The translations under genes were made by a program, and so were the position numbers. 64,000 bases of DNA from Marmoricola sp. (lineage in GTDB: Bacteria > Actinomycetota > Actinomycetes > Propionibacteriales > Nocardioidaceae): positions 1 to 64,000 of the forward strand of contig JAOPXK010000029.1 in assembly GCA_025965195.1 (NCBI GenBank), written 5' to 3'. Below the pieces are notes generated by a model. It saw only the letters and a program-made list of their open reading frames with translations. It was not told where the DNA came from and searched no databases. Shown here piece after piece: positions 45,157-54,055 of this stretch (the first letter of the stretch is position 1; each line of letters begins with the position of its first letter).

Positions 45157-46596
45157 TCATCGGCTGCTGGCTGCCTGGACCTGGTTCATGAAGTCGGCGG
45201 TCGACAACGTGTTCGCCGTCCAGGCGCCGAACGTCTCAAGCAGTGCCGCCGCGGTCGCGGCATCCTTCACCTCGGTGATGTTGGCGAGGAACTTCTTCTC
45301 CAGCAGGTCGGTCGGCAGCGGCTTCATCGGGTCGCCTCCGACCATGGTGGGCAGGAACTTCTCCAGCCGCTCACCGGCCTTCGTCTCGACGATGACGCGT
45401 GCAGCGAAGCAGTCCAGCCGTCCGGGCAGGTTGCCCTGGTCCTCGACCGGGAGCGGCTCGAACGTCGTCACCGCGAGCAACCGCTGGATCTCCGGGTTGG
45501 TGACCGCCTCTGCAGTGAAGTCGGCCACGGTCGGGGCGCCTCGCTTCATCGCTGTCACGGCAACGGCGTACTGGTTGCTGAACTTCGACTGCAGGTCGGT
45601 CACCGGGAAGGCGCGGTCGGTGTGCGGCATCCGGCGCGGGTGGTTGTAGATCTCGACCTTGGCGATCTCCTCTGAGCTCAGGTCGTGCTCGGCGGAGATC
45701 TCGCGCATTGCGTCGATCGCCGCGTGCGTGCTGCCACAGCAGGCATAGAGCTTGAAGACGATGCCGGGCATCACCATGTTCCAGGCACTGCCCAAGGTCG
45801 AGACCGCGGACCAGTCGATGTCATTGGTGCCGTTGTAGACATGCGGGTAGGAATGGCCGCCGGTGAAGACCTCCGGGTTGGCGACGACGCCGCCCTGGGC
45901 GAGCCGGGCAGCCTGTACGCCGTTGCTGGCGGCGAAGCCGACCTGTCCTGACTTCATGAAGGTGCCGAAGTTGCCCTTGATCCCGGAAGAGAAGGACGAG
46001 GCGATTCCGAGGGCGCTGACCGCCTGCTCGACACTGAGACCGAGCAGCCGCGCCGCTGCCGCGGTCGCACCGAAGATGCCGAGCGTCGCGGTCGGGTGCC
46101 AGCCGCGCTCGTAGTGGACATGGTGCAAGCCGCGGCCGATGACGCTGGCGACCTCGACGCCGATCACGTAGGCCGCGAGCACCTCGGAGCCGCTGGAGCC
46201 GAGCTCCTCGCCGAGGGAGAGCACCGCCGGGAGCACCGCGGCCGTCGGGTGTCCGCGCAGGGCATCGTGGCAGTCGTCGTAGTCGAGGATGTGGCCGGCG
46301 ACGCTGTTGGCGTACGCCGAGGCTTCCGGGGCGAGCTTCTGCTCCAGGCCGATGACCGTGGTCCGGCCGGGCGCATAGGTCTCGGCGACGTACTTGAGGA
46401 GCGGCTGCATCTCCCGCTCACGCGCACCGAGTACGGCGCACCCGAGCATGTCGAGGGCGCCACGGGCGGCGGCTGCCATGACCTCGGCCGGGATGTCCGG
46501 GCTCGCGGTCCCGACGACGAACTGGGCCATCGCTTCCAGTGGGTTGTCGTGGACCTCGGCCGACGCGCTGTCCGTCTTCTCCGTGGTGATCGTCAT
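45157..46596 (-). CDS. MmgE/PrpD family protein
   Basis: This 479-residue protein belongs to the family of 2-methylcitrate dehydratase and cis-aconitate decarboxylase. Seen are LDYDDCHDALRGHPTAAVLPA, GWHPTATLGIFGATAAAARLLG and LYACCGSTHAAIDAM. The reaction here is unknown; family members add or remove water or CO2 on branched di- or tricarboxylates. Its ATG overlaps the GTPase stop as ATGA, so it is part of the same operon. Confidence 0.92.
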   Translation of the reverse strand: MTITTEKTDSASAEVHDNPLEAMAQFVVGTASPDIPAEVMAAAARGALDMLGCAVLGAREREMQPLLKYVAETYAPGRTTVIGLEQKLAPEASAYANSVAGHILDYDDCHDALRGHPTAAVLPAVLSLGEELGSSGSEVLAAYVIGVEVASVIGRGLHHVHYERGWHPTATLGIFGATAAAARLLGLSVEQAVSALGIASSFSSGIKGNFGTFMKSGQVGFAASNGVQAARLAQGGVVANPEVFTGGHSYPHVYNGTNDIDWSAVSTLGSAWNMVMPGIVFKLYACCGSTHAAIDAMREISAEHDLSSEEIAKVEIYNHPRRMPHTDRAFPVTDLQSKFSNQYAVAVTAMKRGAPTVADFTAEAVTNPEIQRLLAVTTFEPLPVEDQGNLPGRLDCFAARVIVETKAGERLEKFLPTMVGGDPMKPLPTDLLEKKFLANITEVKDAATAAALLETFGAWTANTLSTADFMNQVQAASSR

Positions 46597-47582
46597 GCTT
46601 CTACGCCTCTTCCCTCAGTGATCCTGGACAGGACTTCCCTGACGACGTCGTCGGGGTCCTGCTTTCCGGCCGCGCAGGCCTCGATCGCGGGCATCCAGTC
46701 GTGCTGGGCCCGGGCGCTGTTCTCGACGTTCTCGACCAATGACTGCAGGACAAGCCGTTCCACGGTGCGAGTCCACGACTCCTGCCGCGTCATCGCGGTC
46801 TGTACGGGCCAGTCACGAAGTGCCTGCACCAGACCGTGCATCTCGGGGGTGTCCGGATTTCTGGCCTGCACGCTGTGCACGCGGCGCCCGGGCGGGATCC
46901 CGTGGCGTGCGCCCTGCCGGGCAACCACCCCTCGGAGCTGGGCGGCGAACTCCTTGGCACCGGGCCGATCGGACTTGTTGACGACGAACAGGTCAGCCCA
47001 CTCCATCAGGCCGGCCTTGAGCATCTGGATCACGTCGCCACTGTCCGGGTTGAGCACCAGGACCAGGCAGTCGACGATCTCGCGTACGCCGATGTCGCCC
47101 TGGCCTGCTCCCGCCGTCTCGACGATCACCGGGTCCAGGGCGATGTTCTCGAACGCGGAGACGATCGCGCCCAGATGGCGGCTCATCGCTCCTTGCGAGC
47201 CGCGCGCCGCCACGCTTCGCAGGTAGAGCCGACGTGCCCGATCCGAGTGACCGGGCTCCTGGTCGTGGTCGTAGAGCCGGAACCGGTCCCCGAGCAGCGC
47301 ACCGCCGGTGAGCTCGCTGCTCGGGTCGACCGCGACGGCCCCGACACGGGTGTGCCCCGGCCACGTGGAAGCGAGCGCAGACACGAGTGTGCTCTTCCCT
47401 GCGCCCGCTGCTCCTGTGATGCCGATCCGGGTGGACACGACATCGGGATCAGCGGCGCTGATCCTTCTTCCGAGCTCGGAGAGTGCACCCCAGTCGTCGT
47501 TCTCCACGGCCGAGATGAACTTCGCGAGCGCCGTGTCCGAGCCCGACTGCGCGGCGTCGAGCACGGAGTCCCAACGAGGCAC
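46593..47582 (-). CDS. MeaB-type GTPase, mutase chaperone
   Basis: MeaB loads adenosylcobalamin on and protects methylmalonyl-CoA mutase. The 329-residue protein has the P-loop GITGAAGAGKST, switch segment VAVDPSSELTGGALLGD, VETAGAGQGDIGV and base-recognition NKSD. GTG at 47582 shares one base with the CoA-transferase stop (TAGTG), and gives the normal length. Presence beside the B12 subunit supports a dedicated mutase system, as in the hcm and mcm loci of other bacteria. Confidence 0.93.
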   Translation of the reverse strand: MPRWDSVLDAAQSGSDTALAKFISAVENDDWGALSELGRRISAADPDVVSTRIGITGAAGAGKSTLVSALASTWPGHTRVGAVAVDPSSELTGGALLGDRFRLYDHDQEPGHSDRARRLYLRSVAARGSQGAMSRHLGAIVSAFENIALDPVIVETAGAGQGDIGVREIVDCLVLVLNPDSGDVIQMLKAGLMEWADLFVVNKSDRPGAKEFAAQLRGVVARQGARHGIPPGRRVHSVQARNPDTPEMHGLVQALRDWPVQTAMTRQESWTRTVERLVLQSLVENVENSARAQHDWMPAIEACAAGKQDPDDVVREVLSRITEGRGVEA

Positions 47583-48811
47583 TACACGACACCGGAGGTT
47601 CGGAGCTCCGCGAACTCGTCGGCATCGAGTCCGAGGCCCTGGAGGACGGCCTCGGTGTGCTCGCCGATGATCGGTGGAGAGGAGTAGGTCTGGTTGAACC
47701 CGGTCATCTTGACGGGGTTCCCGACGAACTTCAGCTTGTCGCCGAGCGTGTGCTCGATCTCGATGACCATGTCGCGGTGCAGGACCTGCGGGTCGGCGAG
47801 GGCCTCGTCGAGACTGTTGACACGGGCGTAGCCGAGGTCGGCCTCCTCCAGCCTCCGGCACCACTCCTCACTGGGCCGCTTGGCGAACTCGTCCTCGACG
47901 ATCTGGTGCAGCTCGACACCGTTCCCGGCCCGCTGACGGGAGTCCTCGAACTTCGGGAGGTGCTGGAGATCGGTGCGGTCCAGCGCGCGGCACAGCTTGC
48001 CCCACGGGATCTGGTCGGTCACTGCGATGATCACGTAGCGGTCGTCGGAGCACTTGAAGGCGCCGTACGTCGGGCTGTGGCCGCCCGATCCCTGCGGGCC
48101 GGGGATGGCGCCGTCGAGGAAGTAGTAGGCGGAGAAGTACGGGATCATCGCGATCTGCCCGTCGAGCAGGGACAGGTCGATCTCGGTGGCCTCGGTCGTG
48201 CCTGCGTTGCGGCCCTGGATCGCGGACAGGATCGAGATTGCCGCCCACATCCCGCCGGCCAGGTCGCCCAGCGGGATGCCCGCCCGGACCGGCGACCGTC
48301 CGGGCTCGCCCGTCATGCTCATCCCGCCCGACAGGGCCTGGACCACGAGGTCGACTCCGGGGCGCTTGGAATATGGGCCCGTCTGGCCGAACGACGTCAG
48401 CGACGCGAAGATCAGCGACGGGTTGACCTTGCGGAGGTCTTCGAACCCGACGCCGAGCCGGGGCATCACCCCGGCCCGGAAGTTGTTGAAGACCACGTCG
48501 GCTCCCGAGACCAGCTCGTTGAAGAGCTCCTTGCCGCGCTCGGTCTTGAGGTTGAGCGTCATGCTCCGCTTGTTGCGGTTCAGTGCCATGTAGTGCGCGT
48601 CTTGGTCCTTGTAGTAGTGACGCGTGAAGCCGCCCGGGTCGTAGCCACCGTTGGAGCCGGTTGCCTCGACCTTGATCACGCTGGCACCGAGGTCGGCCAG
48701 GATCAGCGTGCAGAACGGTCCGGCAAGGTGCCAGGACATGTCCACGATCTTCACCCCGTTCAAGGGGCCCTCGACCGGGCTGGACCAGATGCTGTTGTCT
48801 TTGTCCGTCAT
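47582..48811 (-). CDS. Type III CoA-transferase (CaiB/BaiF family)
   Basis: This 409-residue protein transfers CoA between carboxylic acids. Family marks are VKIVDMSWHLAGPFCTLILADLG near the N-terminus, VIKVEATGSNGG, LNLKTERGKELF and the catalytic Asp in IPLGDLAGGMW. ATG at 48811 overlaps the B12-subunit stop. It is the likely activator of the imported acid. Donor and acceptor cannot be predicted. Confidence 0.93.
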   Translation of the reverse strand: MTDKDNSIWSSPVEGPLNGVKIVDMSWHLAGPFCTLILADLGASVIKVEATGSNGGYDPGGFTRHYYKDQDAHYMALNRNKRSMTLNLKTERGKELFNELVSGADVVFNNFRAGVMPRLGVGFEDLRKVNPSLIFASLTSFGQTGPYSKRPGVDLVVQALSGGMSMTGEPGRSPVRAGIPLGDLAGGMWAAISILSAIQGRNAGTTEATEIDLSLLDGQIAMIPYFSAYYFLDGAIPGPQGSGGHSPTYGAFKCSDDRYVIIAVTDQIPWGKLCRALDRTDLQHLPKFEDSRQRAGNGVELHQIVEDEFAKRPSEEWCRRLEEADLGYARVNSLDEALADPQVLHRDMVIEIEHTLGDKLKFVGNPVKMTGFNQTYSSPPIIGEHTEAVLQGLGLDADEFAELRTSGVV

Positions 48812-49269
48812 GACTGACGAGCTCTCCTCTTGGCGGTTGCGGCCAGCAATTGAGTGGCGATGTCGTTGACTGATGAGCCCTGTCCGAAGATGTGCGAGAC
48901 GCCTGCGTCGAGCAGCTGTTGCTGGTCCTCGGGCGGGATCAGTCCGCCCACGATCACGAGGATGTCGGCGCCGGACTCGCGCACGCGGTCGAGGACGTCG
49001 TTCACAAAACCCTTGTGTCCGCCGGCGAGGCTGCTGATGCCGATGACATCCGCGTCCTCCTGGACGGCCGCCTGCACGATCTGTTCCGGCGTACGACGCA
49101 GGCCGAGGTAGACGACCTCGAAACCCGCCTCGCGAAGGCCGAGCACGACGACGTGAGCGCCCCGTTCGTGTGCGTCCAGACCGCCCTTGGCAAAGATCAT
49201 CCGGACCGGGCCACCCGGCAGAACCTCGCCGCCCGTTGACTCGTTCACGGTCGATGCGGTGTTCGACAT
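48808..49269 (-). CDS. Cobalamin-binding mutase small subunit
   Basis: This 153-residue protein is a B12-binding domain of the methylmalonyl-CoA mutase C-terminal type. The base-off motif is DAHERGA with axial His34, followed by GISSLAGGHKG and VGGLIPPEDQQQLLDAGV. The N-terminal 20 residues are disordered-looking. It would complete the large subunit encoded two genes upstream, with the crotonase between them. Confidence 0.94.
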   Translation of the reverse strand: MSNTASTVNESTGGEVLPGGPVRMIFAKGGLDAHERGAHVVVLGLREAGFEVVYLGLRRTPEQIVQAAVQEDADVIGISSLAGGHKGFVNDVLDRVRESGADILVIVGGLIPPEDQQQLLDAGVSHIFGQGSSVNDIATQLLAATAKRRARQS

Positions 49270-49271
49270 CG

Positions 49272-50081
49272 TCAGGAACCCTCCTTTCTTGTGGTGGAGA
49301 ATGCCTCCACGGCTGCCTTGCGCTCATCACTGTTGACCGACCGCTGCCGCAGCGCGTCGAGCGGCTCCCAGAACTCCGGGCCGCGATCGGCCGTCTTGCT
49401 GAAGGCGTCCACGATGTGCTTGTGGGCTTGCACAGCGGTAGCGCTCTCCGGCTTGTAGTCGGCCCAGTCCGCGACGGCACTCATCAGGTCGTCGCGGTCC
49501 GCGACGAGCTGGACGATTCCCGCCAGCAAGGCCTGGTCGGCCTCGAACTGGCGTCCCAGCGCGAACAGCTGCTTGGTGACGGTCGGGCCGAGCACGTCCA
49601 CGAACCGCTCGATGGCCCGCGGCCGGTAGACCGTCCCGATCCTGATGGCCGGGACCCCGAAGCGGCTCTGCGGCGTCGCGAAGCGGAAGTCGCAGGACAT
49701 CGCCAGATCCATGCCGGCGCCCAGGCAGTAGCCGTCGACGACCGCGATGGTCGGCTTCGGGCAGTCCCGCAGTACGCCGGTCGCGGTCTCGAGGGGAGCG
49801 CCCTTGTGGGCGTCGGCGCCGAGGGCACGCAGCACCTTGAGGTCGAAGCCCGACGAGAACGACCGGCCGCCCGCGCCGAGGACGGCCACCAGCCGGACGT
49901 CAGGCCTGGCGGCGACATCGGAGACCACCTCGGCCAAGGTCTTCAACAGGCTCGGCGTCAGCGCGTTGAGCGCTCCGGAACGGTTGAGGACGCATTCCAG
50001 GACACCGTCCTGCACGGACCAGAGCAGCTCCTCCTCGGAGCCGTCGTGGCCGTTGACGGGTCCATCCGATGGTGCGGTCAC
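49272..50081 (-). CDS. Enoyl-CoA hydratase/isomerase family protein
   Basis: This 269-residue crotonase-fold protein has oxyanion-hole regions RSFSSGFDLK and GYCLGAGMDLAMSCDF. The positions of the catalytic Glu pair read VPAIRIG and VYRPRA, so neither Glu is present; a hydratase reaction is unlikely. It lies between the two mutase subunits and overlaps the large-subunit stop as GTGA, so it probably acts directly on the mutase substrate or product. That last step is inference. Confidence 0.88.
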   Translation of the reverse strand: MTAPSDGPVNGHDGSEEELLWSVQDGVLECVLNRSGALNALTPSLLKTLAEVVSDVAARPDVRLVAVLGAGGRSFSSGFDLKVLRALGADAHKGAPLETATGVLRDCPKPTIAVVDGYCLGAGMDLAMSCDFRFATPQSRFGVPAIRIGTVYRPRAIERFVDVLGPTVTKQLFALGRQFEADQALLAGIVQLVADRDDLMSAVADWADYKPESATAVQAHKHIVDAFSKTADRGPEFWEPLDALRQRSVNSDERKAAVEAFSTTRKEGS

Positions 50082-51844
50082 TGGGTGTACACCCCTTCAC
50101 CGAACACATCGCGCAGCGTGTCGCAGATCTCGCCGATGGTGGCGTATGCAAGCGCACAGTCCATGAGCGCAGGAATCAGGTTCACTGCCTCGTTTTCGGC
50201 GGTGGTCCGGAGCACGCTCAGCGTCCGCTGCACGGCCTCGTCGTCGCGCTCCCTGCGAAGCTCCTTGAGAGCGGCAACCTGCCTCACCTCGGCGCTCTCC
50301 AGGAGGACCTGGTCGTACTCCGACGTGCGCTGGATGTCGACGGTGATCTCGCCCGGACCGTTGAAGGCGTTGACACCGACCCAGACGTCCTCGCCGCTCT
50401 CCATCCGCGCCTGCGACTGCCAGGCCGACTGCGCGATCCGGCTCATGTAGTAGCCACTCTCAACGGCGACGACTGCACCACCCAGGTCCTCGACGCGCTT
50501 GAGCTCCTCGAGGGTCTCGGCCTCGATCTGGTCGGTCAGCGACTCGAGGACGTAGGAGCCCGCGAACGGGTCCAGGTAGTGGGAGGCCCCGGCCTCGTGC
50601 TGGATGATCCTGGCGACGTCGCGCGAGATCTGCTGGGCCTCGATGCTGTGCCCCAGCCCGAGAGGCTCGTCGAACGGGTGTCCGCCAGAGATCTCGCCGC
50701 TGGCAAAGGTCTGAATGAGCGCTTCGATGCTGGCGCGGACGATGTTGTTGGCCGGGCGCTGCGCCGACATCAGGAGGTAGGCGTTGCCCCATGCGTGCTC
50801 GCCGCCCCTGAGCATGCAGGTCCGGTCGTCCTTGGCGCCGAAGTCCTCGCGCATGATCCGGGCCCAGATCCGCCGTGCGGCCCGTGGTGCCGCCAGACCG
50901 TACATGAAGTCCAGTCCGGTGTGGCCGAATCCCCGGAAGGTGAAGCGCTTCACGAACCGGTCGACGTCCAGACCGGCGTCGATGCCCAGCTGGACATAGG
51001 CCTTGGCGTTGGCGAAGGAGAACGCAAAGCCCTCGGGGGTCGTGGCGCCGGCGTACCGGATGTGCTCGGCGCAGATGCTGATCGGGTTGGACAGCGGCAT
51101 GTGCTCGTCCATGAACGTAATGACGTCACGGACCAGTCGCATCGAGGGAGCTGCCGGGAAGATGTACTGCCCACGACCGCAGTACTCCTTGAGGATGTCG
51201 TTCTGCGGTGTGCAGCGCAGCTTGCTCCACGGCACTCCCTGCTTGGTCGCCAGCGCGCAGTAGAAGGCGACGTACACGATCGCCGGCGCGTTGATGGTCC
51301 AGTTGGTGCCGACCTTGTCGATGCCGTTCTCGCCGGCGAACGCCTCGTAGACGATCTCGAAGTCCCGGAGGCTGTCGATCGCCACGCCGACGCGGCCGAC
51401 CTCCCCGCGCGACCTCGGGTCGTCGGAGTCCCAGCCGAGCTGGCTGGGCAGGTCGGATGCGATGTTCGCGCCACCGCTGCGCATTCCGTCATCGCGCATC
51501 CGGATGTAGTAGTCCCGGCAGTCCTCCGACGTGCCGAAGCCGGAGTAGCGGCCGGCCCGGTGGATGCGGGTGTCGCCCTCCTCCTTCAGCGCCCTGGTCG
51601 GGTACAGCCAGGACGTGAAGGGGTACTCCCCCGGCAGGCCGATGTCGCGCACATAGTCGAGGTCCTCGATGGCGTTCGGGGTCACCGGCGTCGAGTCGAC
51701 ATCCTCGATGTTCATGCCGAGCTTCCGCAGCGCCTTCGGGAGGGTCTCGCCCTGCCACCGCGCGACCGCATCATCGATCCTGGCGTGTTCCTTGGATGTG
51801 TTACCGGACGGCGTCGTCGTGCCGTCGGTCGGTGTGTCCACCAC
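50078..51844 (-). CDS. Adenosylcobalamin-dependent acyl-CoA mutase, large subunit
   Basis: This 588-residue protein matches the TIM-barrel part of methylmalonyl-CoA mutase: TPQNDILKEYCGRGQYIFPAAP..SMR, AGATTPEGFAFSFANA, FGHTGLDFMYGLAA-like region and QQISRDVARIIQHEAGASHYLDPFAG. Compared with MCM, the Tyr after the YPT motif is Ala (YPTRAL), the Arg next to ILKE is kept (CGRGQ), the Tyr before His is Glu (SICAEHIR) and the His is kept. This differs from the MCM, ICM and HCM patterns I know. The B12 domain is on a separate protein. GTG at 51844 has GGAG six bases upstream; TTG four codons earlier is possible. Confidence 0.9.
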   Translation of the reverse strand: MVDTPTDGTTTPSGNTSKEHARIDDAVARWQGETLPKALRKLGMNIEDVDSTPVTPNAIEDLDYVRDIGLPGEYPFTSWLYPTRALKEEGDTRIHRAGRYSGFGTSEDCRDYYIRMRDDGMRSGGANIASDLPSQLGWDSDDPRSRGEVGRVGVAIDSLRDFEIVYEAFAGENGIDKVGTNWTINAPAIVYVAFYCALATKQGVPWSKLRCTPQNDILKEYCGRGQYIFPAAPSMRLVRDVITFMDEHMPLSNPISICAEHIRYAGATTPEGFAFSFANAKAYVQLGIDAGLDVDRFVKRFTFRGFGHTGLDFMYGLAAPRAARRIWARIMREDFGAKDDRTCMLRGGEHAWGNAYLLMSAQRPANNIVRASIEALIQTFASGEISGGHPFDEPLGLGHSIEAQQISRDVARIIQHEAGASHYLDPFAGSYVLESLTDQIEAETLEELKRVEDLGGAVVAVESGYYMSRIAQSAWQSQARMESGEDVWVGVNAFNGPGEITVDIQRTSEYDQVLLESAEVRQVAALKELRRERDDEAVQRTLSVLRTTAENEAVNLIPALMDCALAYATIGEICDTLRDVFGEGVYTQ

Positions 51845-51928
51845 TGCAAGCTCCAATCAGGTGCCGTTCCTCTGCGGTGGCGGAGGACCGGTCGGGGTGC
51901 GAACGGGTCGTTCAGGTCTGTCGTGGTG

Positions 51929-53413
51929 CTAGTGGTGCATGAACCCTGGTAGCCAGGTGGCGATGCCGGGGATCAGGGCGACGAGGATCAGCGCCAGCAA
52001 AAGGGTGAGCGCGAACGGGAGCGCGCCGAGCAGGATCTCCGAGAGCGGGATGTCGGGTCTGATGCCACGCATCACATAGAGGTTGATGCCGACGGGCGGG
52101 TGCACCGCTCCGATCTCCATGCTCATCACGAGCAGGATCCCGAACCAGATCAGGTCGATGTTCATCGCCGTGATCAGGGGAAGCAGGATCGGCATCACGG
52201 TCAGGATCACCGAGGTGGCGTCGAGGAAGCAGCCGAGCAGGAGGAGGAGCACGATCGTGACAGCCACGAACATGCCCTTGCTCAAGCCCCAGCCGTTGAG
52301 CATGTCCGCGAAGGACTGCGGGACCTGACCGAGGGAGGCCGCCGTTGCGAAGATTCCGGCCCCAGCGATGATCGCGAGGATCATCCCGCCCATCTGTACC
52401 GCGTCCTTGATCGAGTTCCCGATCTCGCTCCAGCCGAGTCTGCGCCGGATGACGCCGATCACGATGCCGTACACGACTCCGACTGCGGCCGCCTCGACCG
52501 GAGTCAGATAGCCCAGGTAGATGCCACCAAGCACCAGCGGGATGACGAACAGCGACGGGATCACGCCCCAATGGACCGAAGGCAGGTCGTACGTCGAGTC
52601 GCTGGGCGGTGTCGGCAGCTCCAGGTTGTCCCTCCCGGCCGCGCCGTCGATGGTGGGAGCCGCAAGCGTGAGCACGCTGCTTCCGCCGGAAGAGTGGTGG
52701 GAGGCACCGGCACCGACGGCCGCGGCGACGGCAGGTTGCTTCGCACTGCGCCTTCCGGAGCGTCGGTCTGAAGGCGCCTGCGTCGCAACGCGTGCCGCCT
52801 TCGACAGGACCGCCCGGCTGCGCAGCTCGATGTACATCACGTAGCTGCACATCAGCACGACGATCAGGACGCCCGGCAGGATGCCAGCCGTGAACAGCTT
52901 TCCGACCGAGGTGTTCGTGACGAACCCGTAGAGGATCAGGACCCCGCTCGGCGGGATCAGGATTCCAAGGGTTCCTGCGCAGACCAGTGCTCCGGTCGCC
53001 TGACGCCTGGGTACGCCGCGACGCAGCATCTCTGGCAACGCGGTGCCACCGACGGTGGCAACGGTTGCGGAGCTGGATCCCGACACGGTCGCGAACCCGG
53101 CGGCGGTCACGATCCCGGCGATGGTCAGTCCACCTGGCAGCCAGCGCAGCAAGCGCTGCGCCAGGTCGAACAGGTCGGTGGCGATCCCGCACTTGACCAG
53201 TACCTGCGCCATCATCATGTAGAGCGGGATCGCCGCCAGCACAGGGTTCGACAACGTCGTGGACACGGAGTTGGAGATGGCCAGGGAGCCGGCCGACAGG
53301 CTGCCGTACTGAAGCACGATGCCGACAGCGCCACCGAATCCCAGCGAGACGGCAATGGGGGCGCCGATCAGCAGTCCAACCAGGACCGTGACGAACATCA
53401 GAGTGACGATCAT
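51929..53413 (-). CDS. dctM: TRAP transporter large permease DctM with long loop insertion
   Basis: This is the 12-helix TRAP permease. It has conserved VSGSSSATVATVGGTALPEM, GTLGILIPPSGVLILYG and MEIGAVHPPVGINLYV. The usual length is about 425 residues; here 494 because residues about 198-282 form a Ser/Arg/Ala-rich cytoplasmic insertion between helices. It drives sodium-coupled uptake of an organic acid. Its ATG overlaps the dctQ stop. Confidence 0.93.
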   Translation of the reverse strand: MIVTLMFVTVLVGLLIGAPIAVSLGFGGAVGIVLQYGSLSAGSLAISNSVSTTLSNPVLAAIPLYMMMAQVLVKCGIATDLFDLAQRLLRWLPGGLTIAGIVTAAGFATVSGSSSATVATVGGTALPEMLRRGVPRRQATGALVCAGTLGILIPPSGVLILYGFVTNTSVGKLFTAGILPGVLIVVLMCSYVMYIELRSRAVLSKAARVATQAPSDRRSGRRSAKQPAVAAAVGAGASHHSSGGSSVLTLAAPTIDGAAGRDNLELPTPPSDSTYDLPSVHWGVIPSLFVIPLVLGGIYLGYLTPVEAAAVGVVYGIVIGVIRRRLGWSEIGNSIKDAVQMGGMILAIIAGAGIFATAASLGQVPQSFADMLNGWGLSKGMFVAVTIVLLLLLGCFLDATSVILTVMPILLPLITAMNIDLIWFGILLVMSMEIGAVHPPVGINLYVMRGIRPDIPLSEILLGALPFALTLLLALILVALIPGIATWLPGFMHH

Positions 53414-53946
53414 GCTTCATACACCTTGGGCTTGGGTTGAGAAGTGAGTAGTACGGCGAGCCACAGCAGGGCGCCGAGCGGGACGGCGATCTGCATGGGC
53501 CACACCGCCCAGTTGAGGGTGTCCAGGGTCCGCTCGTGACTCTGGATCGAGTCCTGGGCCTGCTGCCATCCGGTCCAGAGCAGCAGGATGAGGAAGGCGG
53601 AGACCATCGTGAGACGCAGGACGCCGAAGATCACCTGGGCCGACTTCCAGGGCATCCACCGGTTCAGGGCGATGCCCGCGTCGATGTGCGCCCTGCGGGC
53701 TTCGGTGTACGCCGCAGCCATGACGCCGAGCCACACTCCGGCGAAGCCGGCGAGCTCGAACGCCGAGTTGACCGGGTAGTTCACCACCCGTGCGAAGGCC
53801 GTCACCAGGTTGGCCGCAGCGACGGTCAGCAGGGCGACCGCACCGCCGAGGAGCGAGAGGCGGCGAGCTCCCGTCCCGAGTGCCTCGGACGCGCGAATCC
53901 CGATCTGCAGGTTGCTACGCCTCCCGGCGTCTCCTGTACTGGTCAT
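53410..53946 (-). CDS. dctQ: TRAP transporter small permease DctQ
   Basis: This 178-residue protein has four membrane helices (LSLLGGAVALLTVAAANLVTA..., GFAGVWLGVMAAAYTEAR, SAFLILLLWTGW, IAVPLGALLWLAVLL) as DctQ does. ATG at 53946 has GGAGGGG six bases upstream, which is better than the upstream in-frame start. It lies between dctP and dctM. Confidence 0.9.
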   Translation of the reverse strand: MTSTGDAGRRSNLQIGIRASEALGTGARRLSLLGGAVALLTVAAANLVTAFARVVNYPVNSAFELAGFAGVWLGVMAAAYTEARRAHIDAGIALNRWMPWKSAQVIFGVLRLTMVSAFLILLLWTGWQQAQDSIQSHERTLDTLNWAVWPMQIAVPLGALLWLAVLLTSQPKPKVYEA

Positions 53947-54055
53947 CCCAAACCCCTCCGGTCCCTCTCCGGTCCCTCTCCGGGGACGGTCGGTCGTGCA
54001 CCGTTGTGCCGAGAGGCATCGGCGCGCCCGAGCGACGCCGGCGCCCTCCTTGTCG

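Noticed and set aside
50078-51844. Plain annotation as methylmalonyl-CoA mutase
   Set aside because: Two active-site Tyr positions of MCM differ, so the specific name is not supported.
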